The translations under genes were made by a program, and so were the position numbers. A model generated the notes under the pieces. The model ran no database searches. It had not been told where the DNA came from and saw nothing but the letters and a program-made list of their open reading frames with translations. Positions 20,365 through 34,425 of a stretch of DNA of 64,000 bases are shown one piece after another. The stretch comes from Chrysomallon squamiferum. Taxonomy: Eukaryota; Mollusca; Gastropoda; Neomphalida; Peltospiridae. Each line of letters begins with the position of its first letter. Within the stretch, counting starts at the first letter, position 1. The stretch is from contig CM022670.1 of the NCBI GenBank assembly GCA_012295275.1, forward strand, positions 41,240,474 through 41,304,473, given 5' to 3'.

Positions 20365-22790
20365 CTACTGACCTCCGCAACAAGCCTGAATAGTAAATCT
20401 TAACTGTCTCCAGCTACCATCTACTGACCTCCGCAACAAAACACATTACACCACACTGCTGTACAAACAAACACATTACACCTGAATAAACAAACACTTA
20501 ACTGTCTCCAGCTACCACCTCTCCACACTACTCTACAAACACATTACACCACACTGGTCTACAAACACATTACACCACACTGCTCTACAAACACATTACA
20601 CCACACTGCTCTACAAACACATTACACCACACTGCTCTACAAACACATTACACCACACTGCTCTACAAACACACACATTACACCACACTGCTCTACAAAC
20701 ACATTACACCACACTGCTTCTACACTGCTCTATTACACCACACTGCTGCTACAAACACATTACACCACACTGCTCTACAAACACATTACACCACACTGCT
20801 TACACCACACTGCTTCTAAAACACATTACACCACACTGCTCTACAAACACATTACAAACACACTGCTCTACAAACACATGCTCTACAAACACATTACACC
20901 ACACTGTTTTACACCACACTGCTCTACAAACACATTACACCACACTGCTCTACAAACACATTACACCACACTGCTCTACAAACACAATTACACACTTACA
21001 CCACACTGCTACAAACAAACACATTACACCACACTGCTCTACAAACACATTACACCACACTGCTCTACAAACACATTACACCACACTGCTCTACAAACAC
21101 ACACATTACACCACACTGCTCTACAAACACATTACACCACACTGCTCTACAAACACAACACATTACACACTGCTCTACACACACCACACTGCTCTACAAA
21201 CACATTACACCACACTGTACACCACACTGCTACAAACACCACACTTGTTTCTACAAACACATTACACACACTGCTCTACAAACAAACACACACCACACTG
21301 CTCTACAAACACATTACACCACACTGCTCTACAAACACACATTACACCACACTGCTGCTCTACAAACACACACATTACACCACACTGCTCTACAAACACA
21401 TTACACCACACTGCTCTACAAACACATTACACCACACTGTTCTACAAACACATTACACCACACTGCTCTACAAACACACTGCTCTACAAACACATTACAC
21501 CACAAACACACACATTACACCACACTGCTACAAACACATTACACCACACTGCTCTGCTCACAAACACACACCACACAACTTTACACCACACTGCTTTACA
21601 AACACAAACACACACTTTACACCACAACTTTACAGTTTACACACAAACTTTTACACATTACACCACACAACTTTACAAACACATATTACACACTTTACAC
21701 CACACACTTTACATCTCAACTTACACATTACACACACACACACAACTTACACCACACAACTTTTTTACACACAACTTTTACACACATTTACCACACAACA
21801 CACATTACACCACACAACTTTACACACACTTTACACACACACAACTTTACACACATTACACACACAACTTTTTACACATTACACCACACACAACTTTTAC
21901 ACACACACACCACACAACTTTACACAACACACACACACAAACTTTTACACACATTACACCACACAACACACTTTACACCACACAACTTTTTACACACACA
22001 CACCACACAACACCACACACAACTTTTACACACATTACACCACACACACACAACTTTTTTACACCACAACTTTACATTTTTACACACATTACACACACAA
22101 CTTTACACACATTACACACAACTTTACACATGACACAACTTTTACACACTTTACACCACACAACTTTACACATTACACACAACTTTACACACACAACACA
22201 CCACACAACTTTTACACACTTTTACACCACACAACTTTACACACTTTTACACCACACAACTTTACACACACACCACACAACTTTTACACACTTTTACACC
22301 ACACAACTTTTACACTTTTACACAACTTTACACCACACAACTTTACACACTTTACACCACACAACTTTACACACTTTACACCACACAACTTTACACACAC
22401 ACCACACAACTTTACACACACACAAACTTTTTACACACATTACACCACACAACTTTACACACATTTTACACCACACAACTTTACACACTCACACACAACT
22501 TTTTACACACATTACACCACACAACTTACATCACACAACTTTACACACTTTACACCACACAACTTTACACCACACAACTTTACACACTTTACACCACACA
22601 ATTTTACACACATTACACAACTTTACACACTTTACACCACACAACTTTACACACATTACACAACTTTACACACATTACACCACACAACTTTACATCACAC
22701 AACTTTACACACTTTACACCACACAACTTTACACACATTACACAACTTTACACACATTACACCACACAACTTTACACACAGTTCTGCAAA
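20365..22790. repeat. 2.4-kb minisatellite in two sequence states
   Basis: From 20365 to about 21590 the unit is about 26 bp, ACATTACACCACACTGCTCT then ACAAAC. From about 21590 to 22790 it becomes ACACCACACAACTTTACACA then CTTT, 22-26 bp. The first segment also contains a longer precursor duplication with CTGACCTCCGCAACAA (20369 and 20427). Long frames of up to 652 codons run through it because stop codons are absent from the unit; they are not genes. Confidence 0.95.
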
Positions 22791-23115
22791 TAATTCTACA
22801 AGTTGCAAAATTTATACATTAACAATAAATACTTAAATATGAAAAGATGTTAAACTAGAGAAGTGCAATTACTGACACTTGCTGATTCTGTCATTATTTG
22901 TTCGTGGTCATTTTAATCCTTGTCAATAATATAATATTTATGTATTGACTTGTATTGCATGTAAGTAGTCAGTTTGAACTAGTCATTGTTAATATTTAAT
23001 GAATAATTACAAATTTAGAAAACTGTTTTACTGTGGACTTCAGTTAGACTAGATGTTATTACAGTTCTCTGTTCTCTTTCTGAACATCCCCAGAAGTTGT
23101 ATTCTCTCTTAACAA

Positions 23116-23540
23116 TTAAATCTGAGTTATCTGCTCTCACCAATGTGAATATGTTAGAAGGTTAGTGGGAAAGAAGACCAAATACAAGTAATTCTCAAAA
23201 ACAGAAAATTAAAATAACCCGTTTTAGAAATGTAACATAAAACCTGAGTCATCTGACATTACAAAGAAAAGAGGATGCAGGAATTATAACTTTAATTATA
23301 ATACAGGAAGTTACAAACTTGAGTTATCTGCCCTTACCAGTGTCAGTGTTTAAGAAGGTCAGAGAGAAAAGATGATGCTATGATTTTACACTCTTTAATT
23401 AACTCTGTCTAGCATCAAATTAAAAGATTCTTAGAAATTTAACATAAAACATGATTTGTCTGCTCTTACCAATGTTAGAAGGTTAGTGAGAGAGAAAAGA
23501 GTATGGTATGGTCTTACACTGTGTAATTAACTTTGAGTAT
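23116..23540. repeat. Diverged tandem repeat, about 110 bp
   Basis: Four degraded units begin with GAGTTATCTGCTCTCACC-like words near 23123, 23248, 23322 and 23452. Several continue with a variant of TTAGAAGGTTAGTGAGAGAG. Confidence 0.65.
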
Positions 23541-24719
23541 CAAGCAGGAAGAGATCTGTGAACCTGTCACAGCAGAACCTGTGACTTAACCGTGTGCATT
23601 GAGTTGCGTGACTGTACAACTCACATCAATAAAACATCACTGTCTGCTCACTGTGCGACTGGCTCATTTCATGCCACAGGGCAATAACTCCGTCTTCAAA
23701 GACAACTCTTGACAAATTTCACTAGTTTGTTATCTGTGAGGATTAAAGTGAAGTGAAGAAACATGTTTAATTTCTTATCTTTGTAATTACTTCTGTTGTT
23801 CAATACAGTTTTTTTTAAACTGTTATTCCTTTTAATCTTAACCTTACTTTTATTTATTGTGATTTCAAATCTTTTATTAAAAACTTTGACATCATTTTTT
23901 TTTCATATCACATCTTTATTTAAAATTTAATTAAATAAGTTACTACCACTACTACAACCACTAGCACCACTGTTATTGCAGTTTTTACAACTACTACTAC
24001 TGTTACAAATATCAGAGTAGAAAAATAAACTGAAATGACAAATATCAAAAAACCTCTTGGATACATGTGACAAATGAATCATACAGATCAGTTGTAGGGT
24101 AGGCCACTAACATACAAGTAATCTTTAATAACAAAATGTCTTTATACGCAGTGAATAAAGAACAAATATATAATAATAATTAAAAGAAAGAATAAACTAG
24201 TATGAAATTAAAAAGAGAATACTACAAAGGGTATAAATTGAGATTTTGTCTAAAGTGAATTACTTGGAGTCAGGCAGAGACACTGAGAGTCTGCTCACAC
24301 ACAGAACAAAGTGAGCTGCTCACAGTGAGTGATTCACTACAGATAAATATGACATTTCCAATCTATTTGCAAATTGACTTTTGTCACAAACAGCACCAGC
24401 CACTTGAGATAAACACAAGTTGTTCTTACCCTCTCCTCAAGATGATCTGTTTTGTGTTCTATTCACGTCTACCACGAAAACACTTCAGAAAAAGCAAAAC
24501 ACAGATAAACACATCAACGATAAACACATTAAAACATCAATAATACACACACACTGAAACACATCACAATACATACATTAATAACACTCTCAAACGCATC
24601 AGTAACACCATTCAAACATATCAAAACACACACAAACAGATAACACAATCACTCAAACACATCGATAACACAAACACTCAAACATTAATAACACACACTT
24701 AAACATACATTCACCAACT

Positions 24720-25235
24720 TCTGCCATATAATTAATAATATCAATATTCAAAAATACAACTCATTAGATAGACCTCTAATATCAACACTTAACAAATCAG
24801 TTCATTAGACCAGTTATATCTGATTAATTATATCAATAATCAATTCATTAGTTATATCAGTACTAATTTATCAGACCAGAAATATCAATATTCAACAAAT
24901 CAATCATCCAGTAATACCAATTATTAGTAAATAAATCCACAAGTGTACTCAAGTTATATCAATACTTATCAAATCAATTTATTATACTAGTTATATCAGT
25001 TCTTAACAAATCAATTTATTATACCAAATATATCAATTCTTATCAAAACAATTTATTAAACTAGTTATATCAGTTCTTATCAAATCAATTTATTAGACCA
25101 GGAATATCAATACTCAACAAATCAAATGTTGGACCATTGTTCTTTAGTTTATACAGTCAAGTCAACACTAAACAAATCAGTTATCTAATTTACCATGTAG
25201 ATCAAACAGATCAATATTCCAGCAAATCAATCAGA
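24720..25235. repeat. Diverged repeat of TATATCAATACTTATCAAATC
   Basis: Ten or more imperfect units of about 40 bp built from TTATATCAGTTCTTATCAAA and CAATTTATTAGACCAG. Confidence 0.7.
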
Positions 25236-26429
25236 CCCATCTTTTTTACTTATAAATAAATGTATTAGACAGTTCACGGAGTCAGACAACTGACATTAGT
25301 TATTTATACCAACCCAGTCACATCAGCATCCAACAAGTCAGTTTATAGATCTTTAACAGATCTCTGTGGTAGTCAACAAAGTAAAACATCACAGTTCAAC
25401 ATGAAATGCAGACTTTATTGTTAGCAATGGCTGGTTGCCTACAACAAATGAAGTAATTATCTTTTTTTAATGTTTGTTAGTGTGACAAATACATTAATCA
25501 TCTGTTTTAATTATTTATTAGTATTAGAAATAAATTAATAATGTGTTTTAGTTATCTTCTAGTATTAGAAATAATGAAATATTTTAGTTAATATGACAAA
25601 TACAAAAAATCAGTTATTTGAGCTTTTTGTCAGTGTGACAAAGATAACAATCCCTAGTGAGAATACAAAATTTACTTAGATACTTATTATTATTATTATT
25701 ACATGCATCAAAAAGAACAATAAAAGGAATTTTCTGGCACATATTACATTAATTTAGATTATTTGCTAGTACCACAGTGGCTACACAGAGAGCACTGAAA
25801 CAGTTAACTTCATTTTGTTTTTTTTTGTTTTTGTTTTATTACGTTTTCATTGTTGACATTTGTGGACACAGAAAGTACATATTTTATTTATAACTGATCT
25901 GTGACTGTGTGACATTCTCAAACTTATTAACTTATTGATTATAACTGACTTAATTCCCCAGTCTCCACGGAAACAGCTGAACCAATAAACCAGTTTGAAA
26001 CGAACAAAGTGGTTTTTATTTTTGACACATAAACGTAACAATAACATAGTAATTCGTGCTATTTTTGAAAACATGTGTGTATATTGCTTTCTTTTACTAA
26101 CATAGTAACCAGAATACACACTGCTGTTGACCTCGGTAGACTCAGTCACTGCTGTCCACCCAGCGACGTTGCAGTTCGACAAGACGGACTGGGTCGTAGA
26201 TTGACGATGATGATTTAATTCAGTTCCTCACAGCTAATTGCTGCTGACATTTTCAGACTATTTGAACAAAGGTTAAATATATTTTCTTCTGGTAATATTT
26301 CCATCCACATCTCGACTTCTTAACACTCTGGAAAGGTCAGGTGAATTTTGAAAAATCCCTGCAGACATTCTGCAGTCCTGTTTATAATAAACATATTATT
26401 CGTTTTCGTTTCTGAAACCTTCCATCCAT

Positions 26430-26520
26430 CTGTCTTCCTGTTTGTCTGTCTGTCTGTTTGTCTGTCTGATTGTCTGTCTGATTGTCTGTCTGATTGTCTG
26501 TCTGTTTTTCTGTCTGCCCA
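26430..26520. repeat. (TCTG)n microsatellite
   Basis: TGTCTGTCTGATTGTC-type units, about 90 bp. Confidence 0.95.
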
Positions 26521-27244
26521 TCCAGCTACTTATTTATAAACCATCCATCCTTTATTTGATCCATCAGTGTACTGTTTATAATTATATATACATGTATCTA
26601 TGTATCTAACCATTCATCCATCTCTCTCTCTCTCTGTCTCTCTTTCACACACACACAAATGCACACTATCCATTACTTTATTTTCATTCCTGCATCTGCC
26701 AGATCCAGAAACTATTTACACAATCATGTTCAAGTATAACATTGAAATCAGACTATTTGCAAAGAAAGAAAAAAAAAAAGAAAAAGAATTTGAGATGAAA
26801 TCCAACTTTTCTGTTATGTTACAGACTCTGGCTACTCTGTTATTTACTTCATAAACTGTGTAATAAATTCAGTTCATGAATTAACAAATAAAAACAAAAT
26901 TTACTTACAGTCTTTATTTTATTATCATTAATATTTTAAAAATTTATTTTAAACCTGTCTTTCTTCTAATTACTTACATTTATTAAACAGTTTTTTGTCT
27001 GTTTAATATATTTTTCTTCAACTCATTCTTTTTTCTTTTTCTTTTAGATACCTTGATTCTTTTTTAATTTTTCTTCTTTAAGAAGATTTTCTTTTGTTTT
27101 AACCTTTTATTCTTTTTAAAACTTTTCTACATTTTCCTCTATTCTCTTTTCTTTACTTTGAATTTTTTCTTTCTTTCTTTCTTGTTTTCTAATCTTTCAT
27201 CCTTCACGTTCTCCTGTGCTGTAATTACCACTAACAATAAACTG

Positions 27245-27480
27245 CAACCTGACATGAAAGCACATCTGTTGTGACAAGCACTTCACAGATGTCCACTCTC
27301 CCGCTAATGCTGATGGACAGGCAACATGGTCAGTGGAGGTGTCCTGGCTGGACGGGAGTAAGTCTGTCAGTGCAGTCTGTCACAGCATCTGTTACACCTA
27401 AACTGCTGCCCGGTTACCTCTGTGTGTCACCAGGGCCACGTTGCCATAGCAACACATGTAATTCCTGCATGCTGGATAAA
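27245..27480. other. Complex island with RFX X-box
   Basis: High-complexity, relatively GC-rich segment that includes GTTGCCATAGCAAC (27440-27453). A + strand frame of 130 codons covers it and beyond, but no family is recognised and its second half is AT-rich, so it is not called as a gene. Confidence 0.35.
27440..27453. promoter_or_regulatory. X-box (RFX site) candidate 1
   Basis: GTTGCCATAGCAAC: two inverted half sites, GTTGCC and AGCAAC, separated by AT, the canonical RFX X-box arrangement. The match is from sequence; binding is not shown. Confidence 0.5.
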
Positions 27481-27874
27481 GGTGATACATGGAAAGATGA
27501 TGACACACAAGAGATTTTATTTGTCTTTGTTTATTACACTGATACATGTCATCCTTGGCAGATCCACAGTTTGAATCGAGAGGGTGTTGTTCCTATTGTT
27601 TTTAAAACAATGGGTTTTGTGATGAAAAGAGAATTTTATGGATGGGAGGAGGTACTAGATTGATTATGAGTCGTGTTATTAGTACTGGATCAAAACCACC
27701 ATTTCAAAACTGTTTAATATTCATAATACAGTCAACATAAAACTTTTATTGTAAATAATAAAAATTGGGTGAGCTAAAAATAAGTGTTCCCCCATGGTTA
27801 TGTGCATGTTAGAAGTATCAGGAGTTGATCTATGATTTCAGAAAACAATGTGATATTATATGAGAGACACTGAG

Positions 27875-27877
<3 letters not shown>

Positions 27878-27940
<63 letters not shown>

Positions 27941-27965
27941 TAAAAGTGTGTTTGTGTGTGTGTGT

Positions 27966-28010
<45 letters not shown>
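27878..28010. repeat. (GT)n followed by (GA)n
   Basis: GT from 27878 to 27932, and GA from 27967 to 28010. Confidence 0.97.
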
Positions 28011-28015
<5 letters not shown>

Positions 28016-28621
28016 CTGTGGGTGTGTTTGGGAGGGTGTGTCTGGCACAGTGTTTGTAGATAATATGACTAGTAATGTTGTTCATTTTGTGTATGCATGT
28101 AAATTTATTTACTTATATATTTAAGTGTGTGAATTTATTTACTATAAATATTAATGTATTAATTTATTTTCTCTATGTGTGTACATTTAACTATGTATAC
28201 ATGTAAATGTATCTATGTACATATTACTGTGTTTAAACTAGTTTACATATAAATTAATGTGTAATTATTTATATATATTAAATGTATAAAGTAGTTTACG
28301 TAGATATTACTGTGTGTATGAGGACAACTCATCCTATATTATTTACAAACTGTCTTGATCACAGGTTCAGTAGCCGAGCTGACAGATACAACAATTAGTA
28401 GACATTTATCAGTAAGTATTAATCATTACTGCAGAGACAGTCCTTACAGTGAATCAATAGCAAACACAGCAGATGACCACAAATTAGTGATAAAGTAAAC
28501 TCCTATAATCCATCTTCTTACACATCCAGTCTTCACAACTTAAAATATTCTTGTGGCAAAAAAACACATTTTGTAATATTGGTTACTTTTGTAACAGTGT
28601 GTTTATTTGAAAAAATAGATA

Positions 28622-28656
28622 AATAATAATAATAATAATAATAATAATAAGAAGAA

Positions 28657-28708
<52 letters not shown>

Positions 28709-28733
28709 AATAATAATAAATAAATAAATAAAA
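28622..28733. repeat. (AAT)n microsatellite
   Basis: AAT units with a few AAG and AAC interruptions. Confidence 0.95.
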
Positions 28734-29141
28734 TGTAAGAAAATTTTACAAAATAATATTACAACAATCTTTTTAGAAAGTTCCATAAAAGACACATTTA
28801 ATAGTACTAGTAACAGTAGACAGAGATTTCTCCTGAAAGGAATGAATGAAAATGAAAAGAAAACATTAAAGAAAAATGAAAGAAAGATTGAAATATTTAT
28901 TAAAAGTCATTTCATCAGTGTTTGCGGCAGGATTTTTAAGAAAGAAAGTAAAAAAAGAGACTTAAAAGAAGAAAAAATATTTCATGTTGCAATTTCTGCA
29001 TTCGCAGATACACAGGTATGTGAGAAAAGAAAAAACAAAACTCTATAAATACACATGATGATGGTTTCACCAGGTACAAAAATGTCTAATACCTACCAAC
29101 TTGTAACACAAGACAAAAACATTCATATATTTATTTCTCCA

Positions 29142-29155
29142 GTTTCTATGGCAAC
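29142..29155. promoter_or_regulatory. X-box (RFX site) candidate 2
   Basis: GTTTCTATGGCAAC fits the GTNNYY-AT-RRNAAC form of the X-box, with one weaker half site. Confidence 0.4.
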
Positions 29156-29336
29156 ACAAAACACAAATGAAAATACCACAAAGTCTGGCATGACATAAGA
29201 AACGTATGTAACCACAGAAAGGTAATCTGATGTTGCCTCTGCAGCAACGCTGATGTTAAAGAAATGTTTCATAAAATCACACACAAGTATGTATTTAGAA
29301 GAGAAAAATAAAAATTTAAAAAAAAAGACATATCAG

Positions 29337-29860
29337 TACATATTTTGATAGCAATAACTTACTGATCCATCACATCATTTTAATATCAATCACTTACTGA
29401 TCCATCATATTATTTTAATATCAATCACTTACTAACCTGTCAACACTTTTTGTTTTATTCACTCACTAACCATCAACACTTTTACTATTGACTACTTACT
29501 GATCTTTCAGTATATTTTAATAATAATTAATCAGTTAGTAATCCATCAAAACATTGCTTACTAACCCATCAATTCATTTTAATATTAATCACTTACTTCT
29601 TCTTCATCGTCTAATGTGTGACAATTAATTACTAATCCATCAACACATTTCAATATTAATTACTAATCCATCAACACATTTCAGTGTTCATCACTTAGTA
29701 ATCCATGAAAACATTTTGCTATTAATTCCTTACTATCAGATCAACCTTTTTAACACTAATCACTTACTAATCCATCAATACATTTTAATATTAATTACTA
29801 ATCCATAAAAAATATTTCAATATTAATCACTAAACCATCATTATATTTTAATAGTAATTT
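29337..29860. repeat. Diverged CACTTACTAATCCATCAA repeat
   Basis: A dozen imperfect units of 35-45 bp combining TTTTAATATTAATCACTTAC and TAATCCATCAACACATTT. Confidence 0.8.
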
Positions 29861-29954
29861 CTGTTCTATAAGAACAGAGACCTGCTGTCACCAGATAACA
29901 ACTACTTTATTAATGTTTTTATCTTCATCTTTGACTGGACAAAAAACACACACA

Positions 29955-30027
29955 GGTGTGTTCTGGGGATTGTACTCATTGCCTGGCATATCTCAGGCTA
30001 GCAACTTAACCACTAAGTTACGGCTAA
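29955..30027 (-). mobile_element. tRNA-derived SINE head, degenerate
   Basis: On the minus strand, ACTTAGTGGTTAAGTTGC matches an A box and GAGTACAATCCC a B box about 35 bp further, the spacing of a tRNA gene. No full cloverleaf is seen, so it is read as a SINE remnant rather than a tRNA. Confidence 0.5.
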
Positions 30028-31344
30028 ATGACAATTAATTAGAAATAACAAAGACACGATATGCTAAATTTTACATTACAGTGAAAAGAAAAATGATTTT
30101 AATATTTTATAATCAAATTTTCAATTAATCATTACAAGCAGATCAAAGAGATTTCTTTTTAATTTTTTTTAATTTTGTTTAAAGTGAAGCTTCCTTAATA
30201 AAATTTTTAAAAAATTTAAAATTCAATTTAGATTCATTTTAATTATAATTCTAGGGGAAAAAAAAGTTTTATTAATTGTTTTGTTATAAGATTATGGTGT
30301 TTTTAAATGAGGATGAATAGCTTTTTGGGTAAAAAAAAATTAGATAGGAATTAGAACAAAAGGAATATATTAACCTCTTGCATTTCAGAAGTTTGAGTTG
30401 AAAGTTTGTCATAAACTGCCTTTGTGCAGGTGGATCTTTCATTGTTATTAATAAAACATAACAAAGCTTTGATATTCAAGTATTTAAATGATTTCTTTCT
30501 TTTTTTAATTTTTTTCCTCTCTTCCAGAAAGATGAAAATAAACGTCAGCAATTACGTGGATTGTTTTACAAAGAGGCGTAATGTTCTCCGTCGTTCTTTC
30601 TTCTTTCTTTCCATCGCTATTCTTCCACCATATTTCTTTATCTTTGTCCTCCATTCACCTCTTTTAACCCTGTAGTGACTAACAGCCTCTAACTCAGTTT
30701 ATACTTCTCTTTATTGCATTCACACACCCCTCGTACAAGATCAACTCTGATTTTATTTCATTTCCTCGCTACAAAGACAATTGTTGATTAACGCTACTTT
30801 CCGCAAAGAACCCAACAAAAGCAACAACCTCCCTTCCAGACCAAGGATCTATAAACATGATTCCTAAAACACCTCACAATAAGATCGCTTAAACTGTTTA
30901 CCGTGTCTTTAAAAAAAATTATATCTTCAACGTCGGTTTTACCAATATTCTTTGAGTTCAGCAATGCAGTGGTGGCTAGTGACTCATAAGCATTTCCATC
31001 AAGTTTGGTCTTTGTTCGGCAGATGATTCATTTCTATTGATTCTCTGGAACCACGGGAGATTGCCTGCCATCCAGTGGAATCCACAACTCTCACCCTCAT
31101 CGGAATTCATCAAACACAGCCGAGCTTGCCCCAGACAATTTTTATTTCAAGCAAAACCGATCAATATTTTTATATTTTAGCTTTTATCTCTCAAAGTGGT
31201 ACTCAAAACAATCTACTCGATGGAATAAAATAAAATATGGTGCAGTGGAAATAATGGTAATAAGAATATAAAATATATATGTTGAATTTTGGGGAAAAAA
31301 ATCCAACTAAATAACAGTAATTGTAAATATAACATCTGAAGTTC

Positions 31345-31475
31345 TGTATTATTACTACTGTTACTACTAGTTCTACTACTTCACTACTACTACTACTACT
31401 ACTACTGGTACTGGTACTGCTACTACTGCTACTACTACTGCTACTATTACTACTAATAATAATAATAATATTAAG
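31345..31475. repeat. (CTA)n trinucleotide repeat
   Basis: CTACTACTA units mixed with CTG, GTA and AAT. Confidence 0.93.
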
Positions 31476-31824
31476 AAATTATATTTAATTTTAATAATAT
31501 TATTTTAAAATGACTAAACTAAATTTCGTAACAGTAAAACAGATAATCATGATGATGAGGTACAATATGGACAAAAATTACAAAGTCAGAACACTTACTT
31601 GTTATCTAAAACAGAAAACAGAATAGTTATTTGTAACAAGTGGTAATCAAAGAGAAAACATGAAAGCAAGACTAAGACAGTGAATCTTTCATACAGGTCT
31701 AATTAATTTGACTAATTAACATTTCTTTGTGATAATGAACATGTTTTATATGTTTACTGTCACTTACAGCATTGCATCAGCTGTTGTGATTTAATGAAAC
31801 CAGTTTGAAGTGTTACAATACCAT

Positions 31825-32640
31825 ACCATGTTATGTAATATTATACTGCATTATACAATACTGTACCATGCTGTGCAACATTATACTGCATTATACAATA
31901 CTGTACCATACTATGTAATATTATATTACATTATACAATACTGTACCATGCTGTGCAACATTATATTACATTATACAATACTATACCATGCTGTGCAACA
32001 TTATACTGCATTATACAATACTGTACCATGCTGTGCAACATTATATTACATTATACAATACCATACCATGCTGTATAATATTATACTACATTATACAATA
32101 CTATACCATGTTATGTAATATTATATTACATTATACAATACTGAACCATGCTGTGCAACATTATTCTGCATTATACAATACTGTACCATGCTATGTAATA
32201 CTATACTGCATTATACAATACTGTACCATGCTATGTAATATTATACTGCATTATACAATACTGTACCATGCTATGTAATACTATACTGCATTATACAATA
32301 CTGTACCATGCTATGTAATATTATACTGCATTATACAATACTGTACCATGCTATGTAATACTATACTGCATTATACAATACTGTACCATGCTATGTAATA
32401 TTATACTACATTATACAATACTGTACCATGCTATGTAATATTATACTGCATTATACAATACTGTACCATGCTATGTAATATTATACTGCATTATACAATA
32501 CTGTACCATGCTGTGCAACATTATACTGCATTATACAATACTGTGCCATGCTGTGCAACATTATACTGCATTATACAATATTGTACCATGCTATGTAATA
32601 TTATACTGCATTATACAATACTACACCAAACCAACCAATA
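31825..32640. repeat. 40-bp minisatellite, 20 units in strict register
   Basis: ACCATG recurs every 40 bp from 31825 to 32585, apart from single-base variants (for example ACCATA at 31905). The unit reads TTATACAATACTGTACCATG followed by a CTATGTAATATTATACTGCA or CTGTGCAACATTATACTGCA form. Degenerate copies continue to about 32735. The Met-starting open frames are by-products. Confidence 0.97.
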
Positions 32641-33300
32641 ACTATATTGCATTACACAATAATACAGTATACAATACCATACCATACAATACTATGCTAT
32701 ACTATATAACACTATACTGTTTTATACAATTATATATAATGACAACACAAGAATCTTATTTAACATGTTCACCTAAAAACAAACAAAAGTTTTCACTGTG
32801 GAGAATACTTTCTAATTATCTGTGATGAGAGTGAATACAGAAGTAAGTTTACTGATTGTCTGTTGTAATCAGACTGTTTGTTCCTGGTGCTTAGTAAGTA
32901 ACCTGGCAGTGTATGCTCAAAATAATAAATATGTATATGTGTCTGTGTGTGTGTGTGTTATTTTATTTTTATGTAATTTAAAAAAAAAAAAAATTTAATA
33001 TTTAGAAAATATTTACACGGTATTTAATGCATTCAGGGCATTTATTTAGAAATTATATTCATTCTTAACATAACTATAGCCTTTCACTGGAAATTCCTCT
33101 GTCATGTACTGGCTGGTTACTTACAAGCCACTCTTTATGTCTCCATAGATTTTTTCTTAAATGTAGTACAGGAAAATATACACTACAGATGTTTTATAAA
33201 CCATTCAAAAGGACTGGTTTGTGTAAGCATGTGTAGGAATTACAAGACTGACAGAGACACTAACTGACACTGGAAAGTAGTCTAACCTGTGACGTGTAAC

Positions 33301-33552
33301 TAGTGTGTAAGAGAACAAATCACTAGTAAGTCAAACATTAATTAGTGTGTAAGAGAACAAATCACTAGTAAGTCAAACATTAACTAGTGTGTAAGAGAAC
33401 AAATCACTAGTAAGTCAAACATTAACTAGTGTGTAAGAGAACAAATCACTAGTAAGTCAAACATTAACTAGTGTGTAAGAGAACAACTCACTAGTAAGTC
33501 AAACATTAACTAGTGTGTAAGAGAACAAATCACTAGTAAGTCAAACATTAAC
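33301..33552. repeat. 42-bp minisatellite, six units
   Basis: TAGTGTGTAAGAGAACAAAT starts at 33301, 33343, 33385, 33427, 33469 and 33511. Each unit holds ACTAGTG and CACTAGT in inverted orientation. Confidence 0.97.
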
Positions 33553-33711
33553 TACTGGAATTGACAGCCAGACAACTCAGAGGTCACAGATTCCAGCAAG
33601 ACAAAATTTTAATTAGTTTTTGCTAAACATCAATCTTTAACTTCAGTGTCTCTCTCTCACAATGTTCAAACCATGCACACAATCTCTGTCTCTCCCTCTC
33701 TATATCTGCCT

Positions 33712-33716
<5 letters not shown>

Positions 33717-33743
<27 letters not shown>
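33717..33743. repeat. (CT)n microsatellite
   Basis: Uninterrupted CT dinucleotides followed by CA-rich sequence to about 34020. Confidence 0.95.
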
Positions 33744-33747
<4 letters not shown>

Positions 33748-34376
33748 ACACAGTCATACAGACAAAAGATCAACATACCATATACACACAACCATAAACA
33801 GTTACATATGCAGACAACAAATAGGCACACACAAATGAAAATAATAAACACAAAAAAACCATGTACTTTCAAATATAAACATATACATACACATATAAAC
33901 ACAGACAAACACATTCACAGACAATACACATATAAACACAGACAAACACATTCACAGACAATACACACTCCCACACACTTACATACACAAACATGACACA
34001 CACATACACACACACACATAGAGAGACACAAACATTTATTGTGAAAAGAAAAAGAAATCTATAGGGATGTTTCACAGACAAAGAAGAACATGTAACACTC
34101 TAAAAGAGAGAAACGTTACATGACAGAAGTATGAGAGAAAACTTTCTCTTATTGATCAGCAGCTAGAAATATTTTATATGAACAGTCTAATAAAGAACAG
34201 AGCACCAGTCAAGGACTTTAATTTAGTCTGCATCAAATTCTTTTTCACATTCTATTTCAATTTTCTTTCAAGTTGTATTTCTATTCTCATTTATCACATC
34301 TGAATTCTTATTCATGAATTTTTTTTCAAGTCAAATCTTTCTGTATTCAGGACCACACACCCCCATCACAAAAAAA

Positions 34377-34425
34377 CTATAAATAAATAAATAAATAAAT
34401 AAATAAAATAAATAAATACAATAAA
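34377..34425. repeat. (AAAT)n microsatellite
   Basis: AAAT units with minor interruptions. Confidence 0.93.

Noticed and set aside
20878-22836. 652-codon open frame (and a 525-codon frame in another register)
   Set aside because: Both run through the minisatellite, consist of Thr, His, Leu, Asn and Phe repeats, and exist only because the unit lacks stop codons.
25961-25974. GTCTCCACGGAAAC as a further X-box
   Set aside because: The central AT is AC and one half site is poor; weaker than the three listed.
27271-27663. 130-codon + strand frame
   Set aside because: No recognisable family, no intron signals, and its second half is ordinary AT-rich DNA; kept only as a complex island.
31810-32825. 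Series of Met-started frames
   Set aside because: Three-register translation of the 40-bp minisatellite.
33301-33552. CRISPR-like array
   Set aside because: Direct head-to-tail repeat without spacers, in an animal genome.
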